Origin: a virus
Length of the DNA stretch: 64,000 nt
Direction: 5' to 3' (one strand)
Virus record (IMG/VR): IMGVR_UViG_3300046003_007336
Coordinates: 62,001-126,000 of that record
Shown here: one piece after another, positions 29,585 through 38,084 of the stretch
Position numbering within the stretch: the stretch's first letter is position 1
Layout: every line of letters starts with the position of its first letter
Notes under the pieces: model-generated
Databases searched by the model: none
Told to the model about the DNA's origin: nothing
The model's input: only the letters and a program-made list of their open reading frames with translations
Made by a program: the position numbers and the translations under genes

Positions 29585-30283
29585 ATGAATAATCCCGATT
29601 TCCCCCGGAAGAGCCGCGCGATTCCTTTTGACATCCAGCCAGGAAGCTGGGGACTCAAAGGCAAGAGCCGGGCAAAAGCCGAAGCCGAATATTACTATGA
29701 GGGTGAAGCTCTTGAACTCCGCATGGCGGATATCGATTATCCCGACGAGACTGATCGCAAGATCGCCAAGTTGGAAGTCGCAAAGAAATACGAGCGTATC
29801 TCCGACGAGAACTATGATCGTCAGATGGCCGAACTCACCCTCACGGGTGACGACCTCAAGCTTGCCCTGATCGACGTTGATGTTCGTTACGGCCGCCTGA
29901 CGGAATACGAGGCTTCGAAGATGGCCATCGTGATCGACAACCCCGAGGATACCCCGGAACGTCAGATCAAGCTGCTCACACTCGACCTGGAGCACAAACG
30001 CATCAGTGAGCATTCGTATGGCAAGACCGTGGCGAACATCAAGGAAGAACCCTGGATTGGCATCGTCGATCAAGGGCTTGATCTCGATCAGGGCATCAAC
30101 GGCGTCTATTTCGAGTTCGATTGGAACGAGCACTGGATTACGTTCCTGCACCTGAACGGCTACACGGGCGAAGATGACGCCGAGATGGTAGATCGGTGGT
30201 TCGCCGACGTCTGCCGCGCGCAGGGTATGGCCGCCCAGATCGACACCGGCCCGGTGCCTTTCGGAGCAGGCTTGAAAAGCTAG
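29585..30283 (+). CDS. Protein with SHOCT-like repeats, 232 aa
   Basis: Residues about 55-165 contain repeated units ending in short helical motifs: KYERISDENYDRQMAELT, RYGRLTEYEASKMAIVI and HKRISEHSYGKTVANIK, which resemble the SHOCT oligomerisation motif. The N-terminus (PDFPRKSRAIPFDIQPGSWG) is basic; the C-terminus is folded. Late promoter box and TAAGG precede it. It may be a structural or scaffold-like protein (inference). Confidence 0.7.
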   Translation: MNNPDFPRKSRAIPFDIQPGSWGLKGKSRAKAEAEYYYEGEALELRMADIDYPDETDRKIAKLEVAKKYERISDENYDRQMAELTLTGDDLKLALIDVDVRYGRLTEYEASKMAIVIDNPEDTPERQIKLLTLDLEHKRISEHSYGKTVANIKEEPWIGIVDQGLDLDQGINGVYFEFDWNEHWITFLHLNGYTGEDDAEMVDRWFADVCRAQGMAAQIDTGPVPFGAGLKS

Positions 30284-30309
30284 TCGGGGCAATATACTGG
30301 GGTGACCAA

Positions 30310-31068
30310 ATGAGACACCTTTCGGCATTCGCCAGCCCAGCGCAGGAACCCTCTCGGCTCGAAGTCTGGGCGAAGCGTCACGGTATCCGTGCACAGCACC
30401 GCACGCTGGCCTTCGGGAGGTGGATGTCGGTGACGAATGATTTCGGCTTCTCTCTGCGGACGAACGCCTACGAGGAATACGTCAGCGTGACCGTCGCGCT
30501 GGGCTGGCCTCGAATCAATTTCTCCGTCAATCCCCGATGGTTCCCCAAGTCGTTTTTGGTTAAACGCCACCGGGGCATCTCGATCAATGTCATGAGGGAT
30601 GGGTTCTCGATTGAGGTTGGCGACGAATATTACGGACGTCGGTATTTCTGGTCACGCTTCTATGATCAGGGCAGCTATCTCGCGCTCGACGAGACCTGGA
30701 AACCCAACCCGAGAATTTACGACAAATCCGATCATGCGTGGTTCGAGCACCCTTACGTCTATGTCCTCCCCGGTGGCGACATCCAACAGGTGACGGCGAC
30801 CGTGCGGCGGTCGTCCTGTCGTTCTCGTTGGCATTGGTTCGGAGGGGCACCGGGCTCCAAGAAGGAAAAGCTCTCCGAATGGTTTCGGAACCGCATGCCG
30901 TTCGGAACCAAAGAGGTCCACTACATCGAAGTCACCTTCAGCGACGAGATCGGCCCCCAAGCGGGCTCCTACAAGGGCGGCGTCATCCAGACCACGTTCC
31001 TGATGAAGGACGACGAATACGCCGAGAAGGCCCTCTATCGGATGATGCGCGAGAAAGTTTTCAGATAA
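30310..31068 (+). CDS. Unknown protein, 252 aa
   Basis: ATG 30310 follows TTGAAA and TATACT boxes by 11 bases and has no convincing ribosome site. Rich in Arg and aromatic residues (GWPRINFSVNPRWFPKSFLV, RRYFWSRFYDQGSYLALDET), beta-rich. No family recognised. Confidence 0.7.
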   Translation: MRHLSAFASPAQEPSRLEVWAKRHGIRAQHRTLAFGRWMSVTNDFGFSLRTNAYEEYVSVTVALGWPRINFSVNPRWFPKSFLVKRHRGISINVMRDGFSIEVGDEYYGRRYFWSRFYDQGSYLALDETWKPNPRIYDKSDHAWFEHPYVYVLPGGDIQQVTATVRRSSCRSRWHWFGGAPGSKKEKLSEWFRNRMPFGTKEVHYIEVTFSDEIGPQAGSYKGGVIQTTFLMKDDEYAEKALYRMMREKVFR

Positions 31069-31126
31069 GAAATTCGCGTTCGGGATACGAAAAAATGTAG
31101 GATGACTCCATATTGGAGTTCTACAT

Positions 31127-32257
31127 TTGACCAAATACGCAATCGTCGATAGCGCGAACCTCTTCTACCGCGCCCGCCACGTCGTTCAAGGCGACGCCTA
31201 CACCAAAGGGGGCATGGCCCTCCACATCGTGTTCCGTTCGCTGCGGAAGATGATGCGCGATCACAACTGCGATCATGTTGTCCTCTGTCTTGAGGGCAAG
31301 TCCTGGCGGTTCGACGTCTACCCTGACTACAAGGGAAAGCGGAGAGCGGAGCGGGCAGTAGCGGCCCTGAATCCGTCCGAGCGCGAAGAAGAAGAAGTCT
31401 TCCTCCACATCATGGACGAGTTCGCTGCGTTCATGTCTGAGAAGACCCGCGTCACTGTCCTGCAATCTCCGGGCGTCGAGGGCGACGACTTCGTTGCCCG
31501 GTGGGTTCAGCTTCACCCCAACGACGAGCACGTCATTCTGTCCGGCGACAGCGACTTCGTCCAACTCCTGGCCCCCAACGTCTCTATCTACAACGGCGTC
31601 GATGAAGTCCTTCTGACCTCCAAAGGTCTCTTCAACTCTTTCGGTGACCCGCTGGTCTTCAATGTCGATGTCGGCAAAGGCAAGATCAAGGTGCTGGGCA
31701 CTCCGGCCGAGGCCAAGAAGAAACACGACGAGGCCGAGAAGAAGAAAGCCAAGCTGAAGCCCAGCTATGAGATTCAGCCGTGGTCGTGGACCATGGAAGA
31801 GGAATGGTGGCGCAAGGCCCTGTTCATCAAGATCATCCGGGGCGACACCTCCGACACCATCCCGTCCGCGTTCCCCGGCGTCCGCTACGAGGGCAGCGCA
31901 AAGAAGGGCGGCATCCGCGAGGCGTGGGAGAACCGCAACACCCAGGATTATCACTGGAACAACTTCATGCTCCAGAAATGGGACCGCACAATCTCGATTG
32001 ACGAGGATGGGAACAAGAAAATCGAACAGGTCCGCGTTCTCGACGCGTTCAACTTCAACGAAATGCTGATCGATCTCACGCAGCAACCCCAGAACGTCAA
32101 AGACCTCATGGACTCCGTGATCGTTCAGGCCGTGCAGAAAGAGCCTGTCGGCAACGTCGGCATCGCGTTCATGAAGTTCTGCGGCGCCAACGGTCTTCCC
32201 AACCTCGCCAAAGAGGCCAGCGACCACGCGCAGTATCTGAACAAGGGTTATGCGTGA
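31127..32257 (+). CDS. rnh: RNase H-type 5'-3' exonuclease (T4 rnh-like)
   Basis: 376 residues of the FEN/5' nuclease superfamily. Acidic metal-binding motifs are visible: IVDSANLFYRAR (Asp8), PDYKGKRR, GVEGDDFVARW and LSGDSDFVQL, then RGDTSDTIPS as the helix-hairpin-helix region. It removes RNA primers and 5' flaps during lagging-strand synthesis. It is longer than T4 RNase H (305) because of a charged insert near residues 190-210 (EAKKKHDEAEKKKAKLK). Start TTG at 31127 has GGAG eight bases upstream. Confidence 0.88.
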   Translation: MTKYAIVDSANLFYRARHVVQGDAYTKGGMALHIVFRSLRKMMRDHNCDHVVLCLEGKSWRFDVYPDYKGKRRAERAVAALNPSEREEEEVFLHIMDEFAAFMSEKTRVTVLQSPGVEGDDFVARWVQLHPNDEHVILSGDSDFVQLLAPNVSIYNGVDEVLLTSKGLFNSFGDPLVFNVDVGKGKIKVLGTPAEAKKKHDEAEKKKAKLKPSYEIQPWSWTMEEEWWRKALFIKIIRGDTSDTIPSAFPGVRYEGSAKKGGIREAWENRNTQDYHWNNFMLQKWDRTISIDEDGNKKIEQVRVLDAFNFNEMLIDLTQQPQNVKDLMDSVIVQAVQKEPVGNVGIAFMKFCGANGLPNLAKEASDHAQYLNKGYA

Positions 32258-32586
32258 TGGCGAAAGAACGTCCACGTCAGATCATTCGAGAACACGTCGC
32301 GTATCTTTGCATGCCGGACAATACGCTTGACGGATACATCGCAGAACTGGTTGCTCTCAAAGATAAGTATCCAGATTACCTAAATATGCTTGTAGTCACC
32401 GAAAGAGATTACTCAGATACTGAGGTCATCTTGTATGGGGAACGCGAAGAAAACGATCACGAGTATGATCGTCGCATCTCTATCGAAGATCGAGTCAAGG
32501 CTGATGCCCGCAAAGCCAAGAAAGACAGAGACGAGAGAGAACGAAAAGAGTTCGAAAGACTGAAAAAGAAGTTCGAGGGAAAATGA
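32257..32586 (+). CDS. Charged coiled-coil protein, 109 aa
   Basis: ATG 32257 overlaps the exonuclease stop. Globular N-terminal half (MAKERPRQIIREHVAYLCMP, DGYIAELVALKDKYPDYLNM) and a highly charged C-terminal helix (RKAKKDRDERERKEFERLKK). More AT-rich than the exonuclease gene. Function unknown. Confidence 0.75.
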   Translation: MAKERPRQIIREHVAYLCMPDNTLDGYIAELVALKDKYPDYLNMLVVTERDYSDTEVILYGEREENDHEYDRRISIEDRVKADARKAKKDRDERERKEFERLKKKFEGK

Positions 32587-32783
32587 AAACTGAAACCATC
32601 ACCAAACTGCTCACCCGAGTTCACTCCGCCACCATCGGTAGGTCCAAAGACGTTCGCCTCTCCATCGAAGAGGCCAACGCCCTCGTGGCCGAGATCGCCG
32701 TCTTGCTGGCCGAGCGCGAAGCTGTTCGCGAACTCCCCAAAGCCGCACCCGCCCCTACGGTCATGGACGGTGGAACGCTGTGA
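32583..32783 (+). CDS. Small helical protein, 66 aa
   Basis: Start and stop overlap both neighbours (ATGA and GTGA junctions). Sequence MKTETITKLLTRVHSATIGR with RLSIEEANALVAEIAVLLAE looks like a two-helix protein with a Pro/Ala tail. Function unknown. Confidence 0.7.
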   Translation: MKTETITKLLTRVHSATIGRSKDVRLSIEEANALVAEIAVLLAEREAVRELPKAAPAPTVMDGGTL

Positions 32784-33355
32784 AGGTCTGGTTCATACAC
32801 GGGGCCCAGTGCTCGTCACGCTCGTTCGTGTGGCTCAAAGAGCAGCTTCCTCAGTATGAAGCCGTCGATATCGACTACTCTACTGAAGTATCGGTATCGA
32901 CGACAGTTCGAGAACTTGTCGAGCAGGCCAATGCGGAGACCGAACCTTTCGACATCATTGGTCACAGCCTCGGCGGATTGATCGCGGTCGCCATCGCTCA
33001 GAAGTCCCCCATGGTCCGACGCGTCGTCACCATGGGGTCTCCCTTCGGTGGTTCCCAGGTTGCGGTCTTCCTGCGGTTCTTCAAGCCCAACAGCCTGATG
33101 GATGACATCCAGCCTTTCAGCCCGTTCCTCCTCCGTCTCCGCAACAGGGCCATCAAGGTGCCGGTCCTGAGTCTGGTCACCACTGGTGGTCAATCTTCCC
33201 TGATCGGTGGACGCAATGACGGCATCGTCAGCGTCGCATCCCAGACGGCTATCTCTGGTCCCGAGTTTATAGAAACATCGGCAAATCATTCTGAAGTATT
33301 GTTGTCTTATGAGACAGTTGATGCTATAACGGAGTTCTTCTCTCGTCCCGAATAG
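32780..33355 (+). CDS. Alpha/beta hydrolase (lipase/esterase-like)
   Basis: 191 residues, GTG start on the stop of the previous gene. Nucleophile elbow GHSLGG with Ser63, then candidate Asp147 (GGRNDGIVSV) and His170 (SANHSEVL) complete the triad in the usual order; the oxyanion-side motif FIHGAQ is at the N-terminus. It could cleave an ester or lipid bond, for instance during lysis, but the substrate is unknown. No signal peptide. Confidence 0.85.
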   Translation: MKVWFIHGAQCSSRSFVWLKEQLPQYEAVDIDYSTEVSVSTTVRELVEQANAETEPFDIIGHSLGGLIAVAIAQKSPMVRRVVTMGSPFGGSQVAVFLRFFKPNSLMDDIQPFSPFLLRLRNRAIKVPVLSLVTTGGQSSLIGGRNDGIVSVASQTAISGPEFIETSANHSEVLLSYETVDAITEFFSRPE

Positions 33356-33359
33356 GCCA

Positions 33360-33863
33360 ATGGCTTACCACCAGCCCGTCTGCTATGTTTTGATCGGCCC
33401 TCCGGGCAGCGGAAAGTCCACGTGGCTTGCCGCGCATCTCGCTGCCGCGACGGTGCCGACCGAGATCATCGGGACTGACTACATCATCGACACCATCGCG
33501 AAGAAGCTCAAGGCCACCTACACGGACGTATTCCGGGCCTGGGACGGCCCCGCGATCAAGCTCGAAATGCAGAACCGTTTCGAAGCCGCAGTGAAGAACA
33601 AGCACGACATCGTCATCGACCGCACCAACACGACCGCCAAGGTGCGCCGGGGTTTCTTGAGCCGCCTGCCCAAGAAGTCCCACTACCGGAAAGTCGCCGT
33701 CGTGTTCGACACGCCGGTTGACGTCTTGTATGCTCGACTGGAAGCTCGTGAGATCGAGACCGGCAAACATATTCCGCGCAGTGTGGTAGACCAGTTTATT
33801 GCTGGACTCGAACTCCCGCAGCCGCAGGAGTTCGACCAAGTCATCACCGTGACGGCTCGCTAA
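33360..33863 (+). CDS. P-loop kinase, polynucleotide-kinase-like
   Basis: 167 residues with Walker A GPPGSGKST (13-21), a middle motif IVIDRTNTTAKVRRGFL typical of Pnk/AAA_33 family kinases, and KVAVVFDTPVDVLYARLEAR as the lid region. It resembles the kinase domain of T4 Pnk (5' phosphorylation of RNA or DNA ends); the phosphatase domain is absent. With the RNA-ligase-type OB protein it hints at RNA end repair (inference). Confidence 0.75.
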   Translation: MAYHQPVCYVLIGPPGSGKSTWLAAHLAAATVPTEIIGTDYIIDTIAKKLKATYTDVFRAWDGPAIKLEMQNRFEAAVKNKHDIVIDRTNTTAKVRRGFLSRLPKKSHYRKVAVVFDTPVDVLYARLEAREIETGKHIPRSVVDQFIAGLELPQPQEFDQVITVTAR

Positions 33864-33866
33864 ATA
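33860..33866 (+). promoter_or_regulatory. Late leaderless promoter box CTAAATA
   Basis: CTAAATA overlaps the stop of the kinase gene and lies five bases before ATG 33872, which places the T4-type start at the ATG itself. Confidence 0.65.
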
Positions 33867-33871
33867 TCTCC

Positions 33872-34252
33872 ATGTATCCGATCACCATCATGGAACCGCC
33901 CGAGGATGACACAATGGTCAACTCCGGCAGTCTAGTCGCTATCCCTTTCTCGGTAGAAGAGGGAACGCAACTCCGCTGTATTATCGTCCACACCGCACCC
34001 ACACAGGACCACAGTCTTCGTTGCTGGATTAGCAAGGTGGCCGGAGATGCTCAGGTCAACTCGCAATCCCATCGATCTTACTGGCATCCGAACCGGACCA
34101 ACACTGAGTTCGTTGTCATCCACGACGAAGAGACTATCCCGGACCCGGTGCCCGATATGCCCCGTCCGTTGCCGCAGGGGGATTATTTCGTAAACATTCT
34201 CAACCTCGGAAATACGCCAAACCGGTTCTCCTTTTTGTTGACGGAAAACTGA
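33872..34252 (+). CDS. Small beta-rich protein, 126 aa, late leaderless
   Basis: MYPITIMEPPEDDTMVNSGS starts directly after a late box with no ribosome site. Strands such as RCIIVHTAPTQDHSLRCWIS and a Pro-rich loop (EETIPDPVPDMPRPLPQGDY) suggest a beta-sandwich, possibly a virion decoration or head-associated protein (inference from late promoter). Confidence 0.65.
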   Translation: MYPITIMEPPEDDTMVNSGSLVAIPFSVEEGTQLRCIIVHTAPTQDHSLRCWISKVAGDAQVNSQSHRSYWHPNRTNTEFVVIHDEETIPDPVPDMPRPLPQGDYFVNILNLGNTPNRFSFLLTEN

Positions 34253-34266
34253 TTCCGATTTAGGAT
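34238..34266 (+). promoter_or_regulatory. Sigma70-type promoter
   Basis: TTGACG 34238-34243, 17 bases, TAGGAT 34261-34266, followed by a leader with GAGGAG before ATG 34293. Confidence 0.6.
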
Positions 34267-34292
34267 GCTGGCAACTTTGAGGAGATGCCTTC

Positions 34293-36389
34293 ATGCTTTA
34301 TGGGTTCCAGGACGGCAACGACGTGTTCGTCGTAGCGGCAGCCGAGTCGGTCCAGTTCGAGGTCTTCAAGACCGGCGTGGCCGAAGACCTGGGCGCCACG
34401 CTCGTGTCTGGCTTCGACATCATGATGAACCCCGACCGCTACAAGGGCTTCTCGTCGGCCCTCGTTTTCGAGTTCTCCAGCCCTGAAGCCGCGCAGGCCT
34501 TGATCGACAAGATCGGCCTCAATGTGGTCTCGCGACCGCAGGCCGTCGATTTTCAGGCCAAGATGATCGCGCAGGAAGCGGTGGACCCGTTCGACCCGTC
34601 GAACAAGCGCACCATCGAAGAAATCTACAACATCGAAGGCGAAGACGACACCTGGGATACCCGCACCGAGGACGAGAAAGCGCGCGCCGCGCTGCTGATC
34701 AATCTCGACGCCATCCGGGCCAAACAGGACGCCGGGGAACTCACCACTGAATCCTTCGCCATGCGCGAGGGCAAGAACGGTCTGGCCAACGTCACCGCCA
34801 TCGACGCCCACTTCGACGACGACGGCAATCTCGTCATCGACGGCGTCACGGCCGAGAAGGGTCTCATCCAGCACGCCGAAGACGAGTTCAGCCTCGACGG
34901 CGCCGAGGGTGCCGACACCGCGAACGCGCCGCGTCCGTGGCTGCCCGACTATGACGCCTCGCGGTTCATCAATGACGTCTCGAACCCCGACGCCTTCAAG
35001 GGCATCGAAGCCACCGAAATGGTGTTCGCGGTTTCGGGCGGCGACCCCTACGGGACGGGCGTGCAGACCGCCTACGTGCGAATGGCGCCGAAGGCGTTCT
35101 TCGACGCCAACTCGACCCTCTACGAAAACTCCCTGTGGCCGATGGTCCGCCACCTGATCGCCCGCGATTCGGTCGAGCACGACGAGAACACGTTCGGTCA
35201 CCCCAACATGACCATCGAAGAGGCGCGCGCCATCTATACGGCGCGTGGCTTCGTCGAAGATCAGGCTTTCACCGATCACCTCAACGCGGAGATCGACAAG
35301 CGCGCCGAGAAGGCCAAGGGCAAGGGCAAGACGCCCAAGAACGAAGGCCGCTTCGCCGACGTCTCGACCCCGGCTGACGCGTCGCTGGCGCGTGACGTCA
35401 AGTTCGGCCAGGGCCCGGAGTTCACCGACGAGGCCGAAGCCGCAGCCGCCGCCTCGGCCGCCGAGGAAGAGGACGCCTACTCGGGCCCCGTCGAGTTCAC
35501 CCTCGAAGACGATGCCGACGTCACCTTCCTGTCCCGCTATCTCAAGGCCATCAACGAAGACTCCGACGCCATCATCGCCAAGCTGGCGGCCGGGAACGGC
35601 AAGGTGTTCGAGATCGACGACCACCGCGTGGCCGCCCTGCTGGCGATCTCGTTCCGTCGTCGCGGCATCGGCTTCAAGGCGCAGTGCGACGGCGAGGATT
35701 ACGAGGTCGATGATCATTCGACCCAGTATATCCAGAAGGGCCCCATCGCGATCTTCTACAAGGTCGAACTTCCGTGGGCCCGCCTCGACGAGGTCTACGA
35801 CGCCATCACGGCGGCTGGTCTGGAATACCAGAAGGTCGTCATGGCGTCCGGCGAGAGCATGGACGGCGCGTGGGTGGCCTGTCCGGTCCAACGCGTGGCC
35901 GAACGGGTCGAGGCCGCCATCGTGGCCGCGTGTCCGACGCAGGACACCGACATCTACACGATCAACCCGTCTGGCGAACGCCTCGTTCCCAAGGGCGCGA
36001 ACGCCGTCGTGACCACGGGTGCCAACGAGCGCGAGATCGGACCCCGTCCGTGGAACGCCGATGCTCACAAACTTCCCGGCCTGACCGAGGAGGAGATCGT
36101 CGAGAACGACCGGAACCTGAAGGGCGATGAGTTCCTCTTCACCGGGCACGACGAGACCCGTGGCTGCACCATCTATGTGACGCCCCGGACCTTCTTCGAC
36201 GACAACGGCGAAATGTGGGACGGCGAACTCCCGGACGCCGCCAAGCGTCACCTCCCCCGCGACTTCAAGGAGGTCGAGGGCCAGCCCGGCGCCTATACGT
36301 CCAGCATGCGCAAATATCAGCAAGTCGTCGCCGAACTGAGCAAGCGTGGCATGGTGGAATCGATGAAGCTGCGGATGCACCTCAACTAA
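34293..36389 (+). CDS. Large acidic unknown protein with internal repeat, 698 aa
   Basis: Firm start (GAGGAG upstream). A module like the small proteins' C-terminal one occurs near the N-terminus (ALVFEFSSPEAAQALIDKIG). Two related segments, at about 240-330 (VRMAPKAFFDANSTLYENSL) and about 600-698 (IYVTPRTFFDDNGEMWDGEL), show an internal duplication. Between them lies an acidic Ala-rich linker (DEAEAAAAASAAEEEDAYSG). Codon use is that of a strongly expressed gene. Function unknown. Confidence 0.8.
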   Translation: MLYGFQDGNDVFVVAAAESVQFEVFKTGVAEDLGATLVSGFDIMMNPDRYKGFSSALVFEFSSPEAAQALIDKIGLNVVSRPQAVDFQAKMIAQEAVDPFDPSNKRTIEEIYNIEGEDDTWDTRTEDEKARAALLINLDAIRAKQDAGELTTESFAMREGKNGLANVTAIDAHFDDDGNLVIDGVTAEKGLIQHAEDEFSLDGAEGADTANAPRPWLPDYDASRFINDVSNPDAFKGIEATEMVFAVSGGDPYGTGVQTAYVRMAPKAFFDANSTLYENSLWPMVRHLIARDSVEHDENTFGHPNMTIEEARAIYTARGFVEDQAFTDHLNAEIDKRAEKAKGKGKTPKNEGRFADVSTPADASLARDVKFGQGPEFTDEAEAAAAASAAEEEDAYSGPVEFTLEDDADVTFLSRYLKAINEDSDAIIAKLAAGNGKVFEIDDHRVAALLAISFRRRGIGFKAQCDGEDYEVDDHSTQYIQKGPIAIFYKVELPWARLDEVYDAITAAGLEYQKVVMASGESMDGAWVACPVQRVAERVEAAIVAACPTQDTDIYTINPSGERLVPKGANAVVTTGANEREIGPRPWNADAHKLPGLTEEEIVENDRNLKGDEFLFTGHDETRGCTIYVTPRTFFDDNGEMWDGELPDAAKRHLPRDFKEVEGQPGAYTSSMRKYQQVVAELSKRGMVESMKLRMHLN

Positions 36390-36390
36390 C

Positions 36391-37005
36391 GTGGCCGCAG
36401 CCCCCTCCGTCGATCTCGCGATCAAATCGAAGATCATCCGGCTCCCCGATGGCGGCCGAGACACGTCCACGACCATCCTCCGCGTGGTGGGCGGCGACGT
36501 CATGTATCTGCAAGGCGTCTACCATCCCGATCAGCTATGGCTGAACGGTCTGGGTCCGATTATTCACCACGTCGAAGATCAACCGGTGAAGGTCGGGCCC
36601 ATGCCCTCCGACGAAACCGCCCGGCGTCTGAAGAACCGTCTGGAATCCAAATGGGCCAGCTTGGAACCCGAGGCCAGACACCTCTACATTCCAGAGAAGG
36701 GCGTCGAACAAATTGTTCTGCCCTTCCCTGACCGCCGCGCCATCACGGTCAAGGTCTGGGAGCGTCTGGCGCGGGCCAACTGGCCCTGCTTCGACAAGGA
36801 CCCAACGACTCGTCAGCCCTATCGGGTGACCTGGATTCGCGAAGAAACCATGGGGAACGCCGAGAAGGAACTCATGGACCATCTCGTCGAGCGATGCACG
36901 GCGCGCTACTATGTGAAGCGGCACGGCTCCAGGAATACCCCCGCCAAGTTCGTCATCCATTTCGAAAACTATCGGGACTTCGTTGAGATCAAGCTCCTGG
37001 CTTAG
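36391..37005 (+). CDS. C-terminal-module protein, 204 aa
   Basis: GTG 36391 directly follows the stop of the 698-residue gene, so it is co-translated. Alpha/beta protein (TILRVVGGDVMYLQGVYHPD, later KEELMDHL-type helix) ending KFVIHFENYRDFVEIKLLA, again the recurrent module. Function unknown. Confidence 0.75.
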   Translation: MAAAPSVDLAIKSKIIRLPDGGRDTSTTILRVVGGDVMYLQGVYHPDQLWLNGLGPIIHHVEDQPVKVGPMPSDETARRLKNRLESKWASLEPEARHLYIPEKGVEQIVLPFPDRRAITVKVWERLARANWPCFDKDPTTRQPYRVTWIREETMGNAEKELMDHLVERCTARYYVKRHGSRNTPAKFVIHFENYRDFVEIKLLA

Positions 37006-37063
37006 TCACCCGAAACGTCAATTCAATTGGACGTCATTATGTCGGGTAGCGTATCGTGATCTC

Positions 37064-37564
37064 ATGACAATCATCCTTCCCGTCGTCGTCTTTCTCCTCA
37101 TCGCCATGGTGGCGGTGAACATCCGCCTTCACATGCGGAACCGCGAACTCCGGCATAAGCTGGTCGCGTCCAAATCCCTCCTGACAGGATGCTTGGAAAA
37201 AGTGGCGAGCCGCGAGCTAGTCGCTGATGGCCTCATGGTCGCCATCCGGGACGCTAACCCCGACCGGGAGTTCAACACTCTGGCGCGGCGGATGATCAAG
37301 CTCATGGAAGAAATGGGCGAGGCCAGCGAAGCCTACTTGAACATGACCAACGGGACGAACTCGAAGAAGAAAACCTGGGACGATCTCCGGGAAGAACTCG
37401 TCGATGTCGTCATCGTCGCCGTCGATATGCTCCTGACGCCGTTCCCCGGCCAGCAGGAGATGACCAACGCCGAACTCGAAGACGAGATCATGGAAATCCT
37501 TGGACGCAAGCTCCGCAAATGGCTTGCCTACATGCCCGCCCTCGTCGTCGGAGATGACGCCTAG
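37064..37564 (+). CDS. MazG-like pyrophosphohydrolase with membrane anchor
   Basis: 166 residues. N-terminal transmembrane helix (3-21, IILPVVVFLLIAMVAVNIR), a basic linker, then a MazG-type core with metal ligands in the order EExxE (Glu82, Glu83, Glu86) and ExxD (Glu111, Asp114). MazG-like enzymes hydrolyse NTPs or ppGpp-type nucleotides; phage copies may control nucleotide pools. A membrane anchor on this fold is unusual. ATG follows a TATCGT box by six bases, perhaps leaderless. Confidence 0.75.
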   Translation: MTIILPVVVFLLIAMVAVNIRLHMRNRELRHKLVASKSLLTGCLEKVASRELVADGLMVAIRDANPDREFNTLARRMIKLMEEMGEASEAYLNMTNGTNSKKKTWDDLREELVDVVIVAVDMLLTPFPGQQEMTNAELEDEIMEILGRKLRKWLAYMPALVVGDDA

Positions 37565-38049
37565 GGAGTAGCCGCTATCCTGATCTGATCATAGACGGGA
37601 TGGTGGCGGCCCCGCATGGACATCTGGCCGACTTCCGGCCCACCGATCACGAAGCCACGCGTCGTGGGACGTAGGCGGGGTTCTGAGACCTTGTCGGGAT
37701 AGTGCTGGAGGGTAACAGGCGTCTCGAAGAAGACCGACGTGGCGTAGAAGTGTTTGGAGCCGGTCTCGACCGATATCAGCGTCTGGTAGGCCTCCAGGCC
37801 GTCTGTGAGCCATTTCCAGCCTGTTGATTTGCGGATGAGGTTCACGCGGACGATACGGCCAACCCTCCCTGGCTCCACGACCGTCGTACAAACGCGAAAG
37901 ATTGCCCGAGCGGGCAGGATGCCGAGTTCGGCACTGACGAAGGTCTGGCCGGTCACGTTGACCCCGCCCATGACATATCGACCACCCAGAATGCGCTCAT
38001 CCTCTGGGAGGCGGGCCATGGGGATTACGGCGACGGATTGGTATTCCAT
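37561..38049 (-). CDS. Unknown protein, 162 aa, leaderless
   Basis: ATG 38049 lies five to seven bases after TCTAGG/TAGGCT, with TAGACT as -35 box (38079-38084). Beta-rich (EYQSVAVIPMARLPEDERIL, VNVTGQTFVSAELGILPARA). It converges with the MazG-like gene. Function unknown. Confidence 0.7.
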   Translation of the reverse strand: MEYQSVAVIPMARLPEDERILGGRYVMGGVNVTGQTFVSAELGILPARAIFRVCTTVVEPGRVGRIVRVNLIRKSTGWKWLTDGLEAYQTLISVETGSKHFYATSVFFETPVTLQHYPDKVSEPRLRPTTRGFVIGGPEVGQMSMRGRHHPVYDQIRIAATP

Positions 38050-38056
38050 ACCTGAG

Positions 38057-38084
38057 CCTAGAGGGCTCGGGGTCTGAAAGTCTA
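38057..38084 (-). promoter_or_regulatory. Leaderless promoter with TAGAC-type -35
   Basis: Minus strand TAGACT 38079-38084, 16 bases, TCTAGG 38057-38062, seven bases to ATG 38049. The same TAGAC/CTAGG pair occurs at 58362-58390. Confidence 0.5.

Noticed and set aside
31121-32275. 384-codon minus-strand open frame
   Set aside because: It is opposite the RNase H-type exonuclease and has no motif or ribosome site.
34260-36503. 747-codon open frame on the minus strand
   Set aside because: It is antisense to the 698-residue gene, which has a promoter, ribosome site and consistent codon use; the antisense product is low-complexity Val/Gly/Arg.
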